A stretch of 64,000 bases of DNA from Gammaproteobacteria bacterium (GTDB lineage: Bacteria > Pseudomonadota > Gammaproteobacteria > JAJPIJ01): the NCBI GenBank assembly GCA_022071965.1, contig JAJVIQ010000019.1, positions 1-64,000 of the forward strand, written 5' to 3'. Position numbers and translations under genes: made by a program. Each line of letters starts with the position of its first letter. The first letter of the stretch is position 1. Under the pieces are notes generated by a model. The model ran no database searches, was not told the DNA's origin, and worked only from the letters and a program-made list of their open reading frames with translations. Positions 1 through 8,649 of this stretch are shown piece by piece.

Positions 1-77
1 TACTCTGCGCGATGCTCCTGCACCATCCGAACCGCACGCTCACGGACCTCAGGTGAAAACTTGTTTGACTTGTTCAT
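1..77 (-). CDS. IS3-family transposase OrfA, N-terminal fragment at the window edge
   Basis: Only the first 25 or so codons are inside the window. They read MNKSNKFSPEVRERAVRMVQ followed by EHRAEY. This is the typical beginning of an IS3/IS911-type OrfA, whose helix-turn-helix region binds the element ends. The ATG at 77 lies about 50 bp inside the presumed IS terminus, as expected for the family. The gene runs off the left edge, so whether OrfA or the downstream OrfB is intact cannot be judged. Confidence 0.75.
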   Translation of the reverse strand, partial: MNKSNKFSPEVRERAVRMVQEHRAE

Positions 78-127
78 GGCTCCATTCTCTCAAGAGTTGA
101 AGCCTCCTCAAAACCCGGGGCGATTCA
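1..127 (-). mobile_element. End of an IS3-family insertion sequence (partial)
   Basis: The minus strand from position 127 begins TGAATCGCCCCGGGTTTTG, which has the TGA...CCCCGGG character of an IS3-family terminal inverted repeat. It is followed about 50 bp later by the start of an OrfA-like transposase. The rest of the element and its other end lie outside the window, so length and target duplication cannot be read. The terminus falls inside a methyltransferase reading frame, which it truncates. The family call rests on the OrfA N-terminus and the end sequence; the IS name is not known. Confidence 0.75.
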
Positions 128-689
128 CCATGTGCTCGAGTACGTGACTGATCACCACCACTTGCAGTTCGCGCTGGTGGATGGCCTCAGCCAATGTCGC
201 CTCGCTTTCGATTTTACCCACGGGCAAGCCCCGTTGTCGGCAGTGCGCCGCGGCCTTCGGATCAATCTCCAGCCCCTCGGCGATGGCCCCTCGTCTTATC
301 GCAGAAGCCACCAGCAACCCGTATCCGCACCCGACATCCAGCAGCTTGAGTCCGGACAGCGGTTTCCAACGCGCGCAAAGATCGAGCTGCGCCTCCGCGC
401 GGCGCGCCATGACTCGAAGATAGCGCGAGTTCACATGGTTCGCGCGCGCGTTGCTGTATCCCCTCACGTAATAGCTCTGCAGAGTTTCGGCATCCGGAAG
501 GACCGCCACCTGTATATGCTGGCACGATGTGCAGCGTAGTAGGGGATGCCCCATAAACTGGTCTTTCACATCCAGCCTCGCAACCCGAGCGCAATTGCAG
601 GCAATGCACCTGCCCATGTCGCAATCCGATCCTGCCGGGGAGGGGTGCTCGCCGGCAGTCCCGCATGAGCTTGCAAACGATTCGGACAT
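108..689 (-). pseudogene. Zinc-ribbon class I SAM methyltransferase truncated by an IS3 element
   Basis: The natural start is the ATG at 689, which overlaps the flippase stop as TGATG, so the two were translationally coupled. Near the N-terminus are two CxxC pairs (CIAC and CTSC), as in methyltransferases with a putative zinc-binding N-terminal domain found in sugar-biosynthesis loci. The SAM-binding motif LLDVGCGYG follows, then an acidic residue (GLEIDPKA) and the motif ISHVLEHMV. The frame then enters the IS terminus and ends as NRPGF-stop, so the last third to half of the fold is missing. The likely former role was modification of a glycan precursor. The substrate cannot be inferred. Confidence 0.8.
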
Positions 690-2005
690 CAGGACCGTCG
701 GAATCTGTGGATGGGCAACAGAGATCGCAATTTCATCTTTAATGCCGATCGGGTCTCCGGCCAGAGCGCATCGAACGCGATCACTACCACGAACTGCGCG
801 ACAAGCGTTGATACGGCGGCGCCTACCATCCCCAGTCGGGGAATGAGCAGCCAGTTCCCGAAGACGTTTGCAATGACGCCCGCCAACGTCCGCCCCAGAT
901 AGGCCCGACTCATACCCTCCAGTATCATCCAACGACCGCTGGCTACGCCTAGAAATACCAGGATCCCGGTCCAGATGTGCACTCCAAGAACCGTGCCAGC
1001 TTTGCGGTACTCCTCCCCAAAGAACAGCGCCAGCAGCTCATCAGACCAGAACGAGAACGGAATGGCGATCAGCAATGCCATCCAAACCATCAGATCATAG
1101 AGATCCTGCAGGCGCCCCAGGTAGTGCTCCCTCGAAGTCTCTCGCGCCCTGACCAGCGCCGGGAACACCGAGCTCACGATCACCGCCGGCAGAAAGTACC
1201 AAGCCTCACTGACCTTGGCCGCGGCGGCGTAGAGGCCAGTCGCTTCGTCTCCCAGCAGCGCCCGGACCATCACCCGGTCGATATGCGCGTACAGGGAAAC
1301 CAGTCCCATCGAAAGGGCCAACGGCCACGTCTCGCGCAGCAACTGGATTGCAAGCTCCCTGTCGAAGCTCCAGACCAACTTCTCTCCCGGGAACATCCGG
1401 TATGCGAGAAGAAGGGATACGGCCAGAACCATGGCCTCGACCAGCGGCTGGCCGGCGAACAGGGCGAGCGGCGCCTCCGTCAGGATACATGCTCCGGCGA
1501 AAGCTGCCCCCGCAAGCCACGCGCAAACCTTGGCCAGGGAGCTCCAGCGCGCAGCGACTCTTGCCTGGAAGAAGAACTCGACGACCGCCACGGCCTGGGG
1601 AAGCAGCGCCAGACTGATGACCAGCGTCATCCACTGCAGATTCCGATCGTGACCGGAGAGGCCGCTCGCCACCATCAGCACGGCGATCACCGCCAGCCCG
1701 GCGCCCAGCCGCAGCGCCGCCGAAGTGCCGAGATACACGCCGCACCGCTCCGGTTCTTTCACGATCTGGCGAACCATGATCGCATCCAGACCAAGCCCGG
1801 CGAGCAGACCGAGCAGTCCGCAAAAGCTGATTGCATACTGAAGGAGCCCGAAATCCGCGACACCGAGATGGCGTGCAACGAGGATGTAGATGACCAGGCC
1901 AATCGCGAGCCCCGAGACACGCTCCGCGATCATCCAGGAGGTGTTGAGGGAGTATGTGCGCAGGCGTGCGCGGTCAAACTGCGGCGGTCGTTTGCCTGCG
2001 ATCAC
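689..2005 (-). CDS. Wzx-like polysaccharide/O-unit flippase
   Basis: This 438-residue protein is nearly all hydrophobic helices, about 12 membrane segments, beginning near residue 25. It matches the polysaccharide-synthesis transporter (MATE-like/MurJ-type) superfamily. The N-terminal pattern, a short arginine-rich stretch then a helix and a segment with LVARHLGVADFGLL, is typical of Wzx flippases that move lipid-linked oligosaccharides across the inner membrane. The gene is first in a minus-strand pair with the truncated methyltransferase and diverges from rfbB across about 150 bp. It probably exports a glycan made by this locus. The exact substrate is unknown. Confidence 0.85.
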   Translation of the reverse strand: MIAGKRPPQFDRARLRTYSLNTSWMIAERVSGLAIGLVIYILVARHLGVADFGLLQYAISFCGLLGLLAGLGLDAIMVRQIVKEPERCGVYLGTSAALRLGAGLAVIAVLMVASGLSGHDRNLQWMTLVISLALLPQAVAVVEFFFQARVAARWSSLAKVCAWLAGAAFAGACILTEAPLALFAGQPLVEAMVLAVSLLLAYRMFPGEKLVWSFDRELAIQLLRETWPLALSMGLVSLYAHIDRVMVRALLGDEATGLYAAAAKVSEAWYFLPAVIVSSVFPALVRARETSREHYLGRLQDLYDLMVWMALLIAIPFSFWSDELLALFFGEEYRKAGTVLGVHIWTGILVFLGVASGRWMILEGMSRAYLGRTLAGVIANVFGNWLLIPRLGMVGAAVSTLVAQFVVVIAFDALWPETRSALKMKLRSLLPIHRFRRS

Positions 2006-2157
2006 TCGATCACCGCTTGCGTGCGGACGCTCTGATGGGAACGGTTGGGAATGCCGGTGGCCGCATTTATACCCGAGTGCTCGTCAATCTTGCACATTCT
2101 ATGCATTATATTGCCGCAAGGCGGTGGGGAGGGCATTAGATTTGCTGAAGATTGACA

Positions 2158-3246
2158 ATGGATAGGCTGGCAGGAACGGTACTGGTGACGGGTGGAGCCG
2201 GATTCATAGGCAGCAATCTGGTTCGTCACCTGATCTCACGCGGTGACGTTTCCGTGGTCACTCTCGACAAGCTCACGTACGCGGGTCATCGCCTGAATCT
2301 CGGCGACATCCTCGGGAGCCCGCGTCATGTTTTCGTCGAGGGCGACATTGCCGATAGAGCGCTGGTCGCGCGCCTGCTCCAGACGCATGCCGTTGGCGCG
2401 GTGATCAACCTCGCGGCGGAGACGCACGTCGACCGTTCGATTCACGGTCCGGCCGCATTCGTTCAAACGAATGTCGTCGGAACGCTCAACCTCCTCGAGC
2501 AGGCATATCTGTACTGGCAGAAACTGCCCCCATCGGACAGGGCGTTGTTCAGATTCGTTCACGTTTCCACCGATGAGGTCTACGGGTCGCTCGGGTGCGG
2601 TGACCCCGCCTTCACCGAGGCCAGCCCCTACGCCCCGAACAGTCCGTATGCCGCGTCGAAGGCGGGAGCCGACCACCTGGTGAGGGCCTTCCACCACACC
2701 TATGGCCTCCCCGCCCTCACCACGAACTGCTCGAACAACTATGGCCCGCGCCAGTACCCCGAGAAGCTCATACCTCTGATGATTCTGAATGCGTCTAATG
2801 GCGAACCGCTGCCAATCTACGGGGACGGGCAGAACGTCCGGGACTGGTTGTACGTTGAGGACCACTGTCAGGCATTGCTCAGGATCCTCGAAGCGGGGAC
2901 GGTCGGCGAAACCTATGTCGTTGGCGGCAGCGACGAGCTGACCAACTGCGAGGTGGTAGGCATGATCTGCGACATGCTGGATGAAATGCACCCGCGAAGC
3001 ACAGGAGGCTCATACCGAGAGCAGATCGCTTTCGTTCCTGATCGCGCGGGTCACGACCGGCGTTATGCGATGAATGCCCAGAAGCTCCGCGGGGAGTTGG
3101 GATGGACGCCCGCGACGAGTTTCCCGGAGGGGCTGAGGCGTACCATCGGCTGGTACCTGGAGAACCCGCAGTGGGTCCGCGAGGTCCAGACTCCCGAGTA
3201 TCGCCAGTGGATCGCCACCCAGTACGGCGGCCGCTCGTCTGCATGA
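2158..3246 (+). CDS. rfbB: dTDP-glucose 4,6-dehydratase
   Basis: RfbB converts dTDP-glucose to dTDP-4-keto-6-deoxyglucose, a precursor of dTDP-rhamnose and other deoxysugars. The Rossmann NAD-binding motif [10 protein letters not shown] is at the N-terminus. The catalytic STDEVYG motif and the SDR-type YAASK pair are both present, followed by the [14 protein letters not shown] stretch characteristic of the family. The length, 362 residues, is normal. The ATG at 2158 is preferred over an in-frame TTG two codons earlier. The stop overlaps the rfbA start (ATGA). The neighbours rfbC and rfbD that complete dTDP-rhamnose are absent here and may lie elsewhere. Confidence 0.95.
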   Translation: MDRLAGTVLVTGGAGFIGSNLVRHLISRGDVSVVTLDKLTYAGHRLNLGDILGSPRHVFVEGDIADRALVARLLQTHAVGAVINLAAETHVDRSIHGPAAFVQTNVVGTLNLLEQAYLYWQKLPPSDRALFRFVHVSTDEVYGSLGCGDPAFTEASPYAPNSPYAASKAGADHLVRAFHHTYGLPALTTNCSNNYGPRQYPEKLIPLMILNASNGEPLPIYGDGQNVRDWLYVEDHCQALLRILEAGTVGETYVVGGSDELTNCEVVGMICDMLDEMHPRSTGGSYREQIAFVPDRAGHDRRYAMNAQKLRGELGWTPATSFPEGLRRTIGWYLENPQWVREVQTPEYRQWIATQYGGRSSA

Positions 3247-4121
3247 GAAAGGGGATCATACTCGCCGGCGGATCCGGGACGAGACTCTACCCCGTCACCA
3301 GGGCGATCTCGAAGCAGCTCCTGCCTGTCTACGACAAGCCGATGATCTACTACCCGCTAAGCATACTCATGCTGGCCGGCATACGGGATGTACTGATCAT
3401 TTCAACCCCCGAGGATACTCCGCGCTTTCGACACCTGCTGGACAGCGGTGCGCAATGGGGCATGCGGTTTACCTACGCCGTGCAGCCCGAACCCAGAGGT
3501 CTGGCACAGGCGTTCACGATTGGGGCCCCATTTGTCGGCAGCGATCCGGTCACTCTGGTATTGGGGGACAATATTTTCTTCGGCAACGAACTCGCGCCCT
3601 TGCTCAAGAGGGCCAGTGCCAGCACAGACCGTGCCACGGTATTCGCCTACCCGGTACAGGACCCGGAGCGCTACGGCGTCGTCGAATTCGATGCGCAGCA
3701 ACACGTGCTGAGCGTCGAGGAAAAGCCGGACAAGCCGCGGTCCCGATACGCCATCTCGGGCCTTTATTTCTTCGACAGCAGCGTCGTCGACGTGGCCAAC
3801 TCGCTAAAGCCGTCGCCGCGCGGCGAGTTCGAGATCGTCGACATCATTCGAACCTATCTTCACCGTGGACGGCTGGACGTCGAGATCATGGGGCGCGGCT
3901 TCGCATGGCTCGACACTGGCACTCACGAGTCCCTGCTCGATGCCTCGATGTTCGTGCAGACCATCGAGAAGCGACAGGGCCTGAAAATCGCTTGTCCGGA
4001 GGAAATTGCCTATCGCATGGGTTACATCGACGCAGCGCGCTTGACGGAACTTGCGGCCGCCTTGATGTCGAACAGCTACGGCCGTTACCTGAAGTCGATC
4101 TTGGATGAGGTGGTTTTTTGA
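3243..4121 (+). CDS. rfbA: Glucose-1-phosphate thymidylyltransferase
   Basis: RfbA makes dTDP-glucose from dTTP and glucose-1-phosphate, the step before RfbB. The nucleotide-binding signature [16 protein letters not shown] is at the N-terminus and is followed by [16 protein letters not shown]. Later conserved stretches are LGDNIFFG and [21 protein letters not shown]. From the ATG at 3243 the protein is 292 residues, the usual family length. The start overlaps the rfbB stop by four bases, so the two are translationally coupled. Longer in-frame extensions upstream overlap rfbB and are not credible. Confidence 0.95.
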   Translation: MRKGIILAGGSGTRLYPVTRAISKQLLPVYDKPMIYYPLSILMLAGIRDVLIISTPEDTPRFRHLLDSGAQWGMRFTYAVQPEPRGLAQAFTIGAPFVGSDPVTLVLGDNIFFGNELAPLLKRASASTDRATVFAYPVQDPERYGVVEFDAQQHVLSVEEKPDKPRSRYAISGLYFFDSSVVDVANSLKPSPRGEFEIVDIIRTYLHRGRLDVEIMGRGFAWLDTGTHESLLDASMFVQTIEKRQGLKIACPEEIAYRMGYIDAARLTELAAALMSNSYGRYLKSILDEVVF

Positions 4122-4188
4122 CCCGATTCACCGCGCATTCCTTCTCGCCGGACGCAGGGAGCGGCCCATAAGGAGCTGTCGTCGCTCA

Positions 4189-4320
4189 GGAGTCGCGGCA
4201 TTTGCGCACGATCTGATCGATAGACACATCGACGGAAATTGGAGATGGATATGAGCCAGCAGCCGACACTCGACACGGGCTTTGCGCTGTGTGACCGCGG
4301 CCAGAAAGGCGGGTGACCAC
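4189..4320 (+). mobile_element. Relic of an IS5-group element end
   Basis: This stretch aligns by eye with the transposase-proximal end of the intact IS at 5657-6814. It shares the exact string CACGATCTGATCG, then AGACAC, GGAGATGG and a start region at 4251 reading MSQQPTLDTGF (the intact copy reads MSKQLTLGTGF). Similarity stops after about ten codons and the frame ends at GG-stop. The sequence from about 4189 (GGAGTCGCGGCATTTGCGCAC) is a weak match to the intact terminal repeat. This is therefore a fragment of a diverged related IS, orientated opposite to the intact copy. It fills most of the rfbA to GT4 gap. Confidence 0.7.
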
Positions 4321-4413
4321 AGCCACACTGTCGTTGAATAATCGGTCTATGGAGCGCGTTTTCCCACAGAACCTGTTGATTTGAGCGCAGTGCCGATTTC
4401 TTTCGCTACTCGT

Positions 4414-5631
4414 TCAGAGCCCCTTACCGCCTATTAGCGACTTGAGATGCAATCGGTATCGTTGCACAACCTCCTGCCAATCGAATCGTTGCACCGCCGC
4501 CTCTCGACCGCGGCGTGCAATCGCAAGTCGCCGATTTGGATCTCCAAGGAAAGCGATAATCTGCTCTGCCAAGCTTGCTGGGTCGCCGTGAGCGGCCAGC
4601 AAACCCGTCTCACCGTCAGCAATAACGTCACGTATGGCTGGCAAGTCGCTGGCAACGACCGGACATTCGCAGCCCAAAGCCTCCACCGGCACCAGCCCCA
4701 GTCCTTCTTGATCGCCACTGCCTGTCTTGACCGACGGGAATACGAGCATAGTTGCGCGACGATATTCTGCGACCAATTCGCTATGCGGCTTTCCGCCCAC
4801 CCAGTCGATGCGTTCGGCCACCCGCTGTCGTGCCGCAAGCTTACGATACCTTTCTCTCTCCGGACCGTCGCCGATGACCCGTAACCTTGCGTCCGGGTAT
4901 TGCTCCAGAATCTTTGGCAGGGCGTCAATTAGCACATCGAGTCCCTTCTTCGCCACAAGCCGGCCGACAAAGAGGATTTGCGCGTGGCTACGTTCTAGCC
5001 GTCGATCCGGGGTAAATGTTCCACGAAGGTCCGCCCCCATTGGCGATACGTAAATTGGTGTTTGAACACCGCCCTCCAATTCGGCAACGGCGGTCAGCAT
5101 AGACCGACTGACAACGGTTAGCGCATCGCATTGCCGAATCACGAAAGTCTTCAGCCTGCGAAAGAATTTGCCTCGAAGCGCAAACAGGTCCGCACCGTGA
5201 CTCGTACATAGGATAGGCACGCGGCGGCGGGCAATCCATCGCGCCACCACGGCGGCCAACCCCTGGGGAACTAGCCAGTGAGCATGAATGATATCGATCC
5301 GCTCTCGCCTCAAACAGTGGACAATTGAACACACTGCGGCAGCCATAAAAAACGGCACTAGCATCACCCGCACGGGGTTCCGGGCAAGCCCGGATAGAAT
5401 GCCTCCTTCGTAGGCCAATGTTTCCCATGCATCCGGGCCGTACCGAAAACGCCGTACTTCCATACTCTCGATCATCTCCGTCGCCTTGGCGCCCCGTGCA
5501 TGAGGAGCAAGAACGACGACATCGAACTCCGCCGCGAGACATTTTGACAGGTCAAACACAAAGCGTGGGACATGGTCGTTCGACCACCGTGGGAACGTGG
5601 AGGTCAACACGAGCACTCTATGGCGTTGCAT
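4414..5631 (-). CDS. GT4-family glycosyltransferase
   Basis: This 405-residue protein has the GT-B fold layout of family 4. The N-terminal Rossmann half begins VLVLTSTFPRWSND and contains HAHWLVPQGL. The C-terminal donor-binding half contains ILFVGRLVAKKGLDVLI, GDGPERERY and the GSGDQEGLGLVPVEAL motif with the nucleotide-sugar binding glutamates. It presumably adds a sugar to a lipid-linked glycan on the cytoplasmic face. The gene lies alone between an IS relic and a complete IS5 element whose end sits about 25 bp upstream of its start. Its native promoter or operon has therefore been separated from it. Base composition is visibly lower in GC than the core genes. Confidence 0.9.
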   Translation of the reverse strand: MQRHRVLVLTSTFPRWSNDHVPRFVFDLSKCLAAEFDVVVLAPHARGAKATEMIESMEVRRFRYGPDAWETLAYEGGILSGLARNPVRVMLVPFFMAAAVCSIVHCLRRERIDIIHAHWLVPQGLAAVVARWIARRRVPILCTSHGADLFALRGKFFRRLKTFVIRQCDALTVVSRSMLTAVAELEGGVQTPIYVSPMGADLRGTFTPDRRLERSHAQILFVGRLVAKKGLDVLIDALPKILEQYPDARLRVIGDGPERERYRKLAARQRVAERIDWVGGKPHSELVAEYRRATMLVFPSVKTGSGDQEGLGLVPVEALGCECPVVASDLPAIRDVIADGETGLLAAHGDPASLAEQIIAFLGDPNRRLAIARRGREAAVQRFDWQEVVQRYRLHLKSLIGGKGL

Positions 5632-5652
5632 TATGCACGCCCTTGTACATTC

Positions 5653-5673
5653 CTAAGGAATCTCTGAACAAGT
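5653..5673 (+). repeat. Left target duplication (CTAA) and left inverted repeat of the IS5-group element
   Basis: CTAA at 5653-5656 directly precedes GGAATCTCTGAACAAGT. The same CTAA follows the opposite end. CTAA fits the YTAR target preference known for the IS5 group. The inverted repeat matches the other end at 14 of 17 positions. Confidence 0.85.
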
Positions 5674-6814
5674 AGCGAAAAATGTCGTCACTGTCTTCCT
5701 ACGAGGTTCTTCCGCGTGAAATGTCGGTCGATAGACCGATTTGTCGTCGCCTGCGGGGCTGTTCGCGCCCCGCTCGGTGTCCTGCGGGCGCATTACGCCC
5801 CCGACAGGCGCAACAGCCGCCGGCGCATCATGTACAGATTGGCCAGCGCGCAGCTCACGAACAATCGATGCGCGTTCTTCGCCAGCCCCTTGTAGCGGGT
5901 CTTCACGAACCCGAACACCCGCTTGATGACGAAGAAGGCGTGCTCGACCTTGGCGCGTACGCGGGACTTGGTTTGGTTCTTCGCCCGCTGTACTTCATCC
6001 ACACAGCCTTTGTAGCGATAGCGACGGTGGGTGAAATCTTTCGCCTTCGGCGCATGCCTGGCGAGCACCTCGCCCTGGCCCTGGTAGGCCGGATCGCCCC
6101 AGATGCGGGTCTCCTCCCCGTGCAGCAAGTCCGGCAGGCAGGCGGCATCGTGCACGTTGGCCGGTGTCGCGGCCACGGCGTGGATGACCTTGGTCTTGCT
6201 GTCGACACCGATGTGCGCCTTCATGCCGAAGTACCACGGATTGCCCTTCCTGGTCTGGTGCATGTCCGGATCTCGTTTCTTCTCCTTGTTCTTCGTGGAC
6301 GGCGGGGCAGCAATGATGGTGGCATCGACGATCGTGCCGGTGCCGATCTTGACCCCCTGCGCCTCCAGGTGACGATGCACCTGCTGGAACAGCTTCACGC
6401 CCAGGTTGTGCTCCTCCAGCAGATGGCGGAAGCGCAGCACCGTGGATTCATCCGGCGCCGGCGCATCGGCCAGATCCACCCCGGCGAAGCGGCGCATCGA
6501 GGCCGAATCGTACAGCGCCTCTTCCACGCCCGGATCCGAGAGATTGAACCATTGCTGCAGGAAGTACACCCGCAGCATCATCTCCAGTTCCTTGGGCGGG
6601 CGACCGTCGCCGGCCTTCGGGTATTTCGGCGCAATCAGCCTGCACAGCTCGGCCCATGGCACGATGCGCTCCATCTCGGCCAGAAACTTCGCCCGCTTCG
6701 TCGTCCTGGAGAACTTCTCAAAGCCCGTGCCCAGGGTCAGCTGTTTGCTCATTGCCGTCTCCGATGTGTTTCGGTGTGCCTACCGATCAGATCGTGGACT
6801 TTTGCAGAGGTTCC
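5657..6814 (-). mobile_element. Complete IS5-group insertion sequence, about 1158 bp
   Basis: The element is bounded by imperfect terminal repeats, GGAATCTCTGAACAAGT on the left and GGAACCTCTGCAAAAGT on the reverse strand at the right. It is flanked by 4-bp CTAA duplications. One full-length transposase gene fills most of it. A length near 1.2 kb, a single transposase frame and 4-bp YTAR duplications all fit the IS5 group. It is inserted about 25 bp upstream of the GT4 start and next to a decayed methyltransferase gene. Because both repeats, both target duplicates and the frame are intact, the insertion is probably recent. Confidence 0.9.
5793..6752 (-). CDS. IS5-family transposase
   Basis: This DDE transposase has 319 residues, the normal size for the IS5 group. 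The N-terminal domain reads FEKFSRTTKRAKFLAEMERI then VPWAELCRLI. The catalytic acids are likely the D in TGTIVDATIIAAP, the D in TRIWGDPAYQGQ, and the E in SRVRAKVEHAFFVIKR, which carries the family R...E...K signature. The C-terminus ends in the usual NLYMMRRRLL segment. The ATG at 6752 has a GGAGAC ribosome-binding site five bases upstream. No disruption is visible, so it may be active. Confidence 0.95.
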   Translation of the reverse strand: MSKQLTLGTGFEKFSRTTKRAKFLAEMERIVPWAELCRLIAPKYPKAGDGRPPKELEMMLRVYFLQQWFNLSDPGVEEALYDSASMRRFAGVDLADAPAPDESTVLRFRHLLEEHNLGVKLFQQVHRHLEAQGVKIGTGTIVDATIIAAPPSTKNKEKKRDPDMHQTRKGNPWYFGMKAHIGVDSKTKVIHAVAATPANVHDAACLPDLLHGEETRIWGDPAYQGQGEVLARHAPKAKDFTHRRYRYKGCVDEVQRAKNQTKSRVRAKVEHAFFVIKRVFGFVKTRYKGLAKNAHRLFVSCALANLYMMRRRLLRLSGA

Positions 6815-6818
6815 CTAA
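6798..6818 (-). repeat. Right inverted repeat and right target duplication (CTAA) of the IS5-group element
   Basis: On the reverse strand the end reads GGAACCTCTGCAAAAGT from position 6814. It is followed on the plus strand by CTAA at 6815-6818, identical to the copy at 5653-5656. Confidence 0.85.
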
Positions 6819-6889
6819 GCACCATCATTAGGGCTCTTGGTGTCGCTTGTCGCGAGGCACACTACGATCCATAGCACAACGTCTACCAA

Positions 6890-7500
6890 AGGAACGGCTA
6901 TCGGAGCAGTGACAAAAACTTTGTGGCAAGGCGTAACCGCTGCAACCCGGTCAGCCCCATCATCGCGAGCGACCAATTCACCAACAGTGCAACCGTCTCA
7001 ACCCGCTCGCCCGACGGAACCACAATAGCAACATCCTCACCAGAGCGAAACGCAAGCGAGCGCAGCCCACGCGCAGTCCATCGTATTGAGTCGACCGGCA
7101 CTTCATGCAACGTATACAATAATGGGACGGACACCGTGGCCGCTCCGTTTTTTTGAGCACCCGACAACTTCGTGACGATAACGAAGAGGGGTTCTCAGAC
7201 ATTCGAGTACATCCACCAAAAAGACGATGTCGGCGCAGCCGTCTTGTAGCGGTAGCGCATAATCATCGGCGTACACGGCAGACTCCCGGCTGCTTCGACT
7301 CGCTACGGTTTCCGGGCATTCCATCGCAACAGACTTGACTCCCTTTCAAATAGCGGTGAAGACCATGGCTTGCACCGTCGAGGTCCTGGACCAATCCTCC
7401 CCCATGAATGCCCACGGTGTTGGCCATTGTTTTCTGAATACGGGATATCAACCATTGTCGTTGTGGCGATGTTGGCTCTGGACATTTCGGAATCTTGCGT
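6890..7500 (-). pseudogene. Frameshifted SAM-dependent methyltransferase remnant
   Basis: No single frame spans this stretch, but consecutive minus-strand frames give successive parts of a class I methyltransferase. About 7103-7330 encodes ALPLQDGCADIVFLVDVLEC, matching the family motif before the acidic-EH position. About 6898-7130 encodes SVPLLYTLHEVPVDSIRWTA and GLRSLAF, matching the usual C-terminal FLYP.HE.P.D..RWT..GL region. Frames change near 7110-7150 and again near 7300. The glycine-rich SAM loop is not readable. The gene was probably part of the same glycan locus and has decayed. It accounts for most of the gap between the IS and the GT2 gene. Confidence 0.65.
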
Positions 7501-7604
7501 ATGCGTTGAACCTTCATGTCTTGTTCTTATGCGGTGCGACACTTGCCCATATGGCTGCGCCCGTGCAGCCTATTCGATCCTGCCACGTAATGAAGAGGCG
7601 CGGT

Positions 7605-8465
7605 CTAATCCCGGCCGGTGCCCTGATAGGTTAAGGCCGTGATCTGTTCGGAGACCAGGCCAATAAGAAACACGACAATCGATGTGCTAATCAACAGCGC
7701 ACTCATGTTTGTGAATCTTCCGTCGTTGATGTATGTGTATAGGTAATAGCAGAGACCCGCTGACAGAAACGCGAAACTACAAGGGAGAAAGATTCGCAGT
7801 GGTGAGAAGAGAGTACAGATTCGTATCATGATCAATAGAAACCGCAAACCATCTCGAATCGGCCTGATATGACTCCTGCCCTCGCGCCTAGCAGCCTTGA
7901 TGGGCACATAAGCCACAGAGTAACCAGACCGAAAGAATGCCATGGTAGACGTCGTAGGATATGAAAATCCATTTGGGTACAGATGCATGAACTCTCGGAA
8001 TTGTCGTGCTCTTACCACACGAAATCCTGAGGTAAGGTCGTGCACTTTGTGCTTAACCACCCAGCTCGCAAAACGATTATAGAAGGTGTTGGCAAGCCAA
8101 CGGCCGAGGCTGGCCTGCGATTCAGAATCACGCGCGCCGACGACCATCTCGAAGCCGGCCTCGAGCCTGGCCAGTAGTCGATTTACGTCCTCCGGGGCGT
8201 GCTGACCGTCAGCATCCATGCATACAATCACTTCTCCGCACGCCACTCTTGCGCCCGTCTTGATCGCCGCGCCATTGCCCTTTGGATAAGGATGGGACAC
8301 GACAATTGCACCTCCAGCCACCGCAACCTCGGCAGTGTCGTCGGTGGAACCGTCATTGACGACAATTAGCTCAGCCGAAGGATAAAGCTCCCTCAGGCGT
8401 GGTACGAGTACCTGAAGGGACGGCGCTTCATTTCTGGCCGGCAGCACCAAGGAGACAGTGGACAT
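7605..8465 (-). CDS. GT2 polyprenyl-phosphate glycosyltransferase (DPM1/ArnC-like)
   Basis: The first 200 residues form a GT-A domain that starts TVSLVLPARNEAPSLQVLV and carries VVNDGSTDDT. The metal-binding motif follows as CMDADGQHAPED, then LTSGFRVVRARQF. Two hydrophobic helices follow near residues 215-275, as in enzymes that charge undecaprenyl or dolichyl phosphate with one sugar on the cytoplasmic face. Such products are donors for GT-C transferases, two of which lie just upstream on the same strand. An IS5 relic now sits between this gene and them. AGGGATT lies just before the ATG. The sugar cannot be read. Confidence 0.88.
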   Translation of the reverse strand: MSTVSLVLPARNEAPSLQVLVPRLRELYPSAELIVVNDGSTDDTAEVAVAGGAIVVSHPYPKGNGAAIKTGARVACGEVIVCMDADGQHAPEDVNRLLARLEAGFEMVVGARDSESQASLGRWLANTFYNRFASWVVKHKVHDLTSGFRVVRARQFREFMHLYPNGFSYPTTSTMAFFRSGYSVAYVPIKAARREGRSHIRPIRDGLRFLLIMIRICTLFSPLRIFLPCSFAFLSAGLCYYLYTYINDGRFTNMSALLISTSIVVFLIGLVSEQITALTYQGTGRD

Positions 8466-8649
8466 AATTAATCCCTATACGGCCGATCGAATCTCGAGCA
8501 TTATCTGCTCCCGACCGCTCTACTTCCCCAGATTAAGAATCTTATTAATAGGTGACGAAAGATGATCGGGGTGCCTGCGCACATAATGAGCCGCGGTGGA
8601 GACGGGCGATGAGAGCGCCTTATCATCGCTTAGGCGGGCTCAACGCGTC

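Noticed and set aside
2060-2150. Sigma-70 promoter for rfbB (TTGCAC and TATATT near 2092-2115)
   Set aside because: The spacing is only about 13 bp, too short for a normal promoter. It is not listed as a feature.
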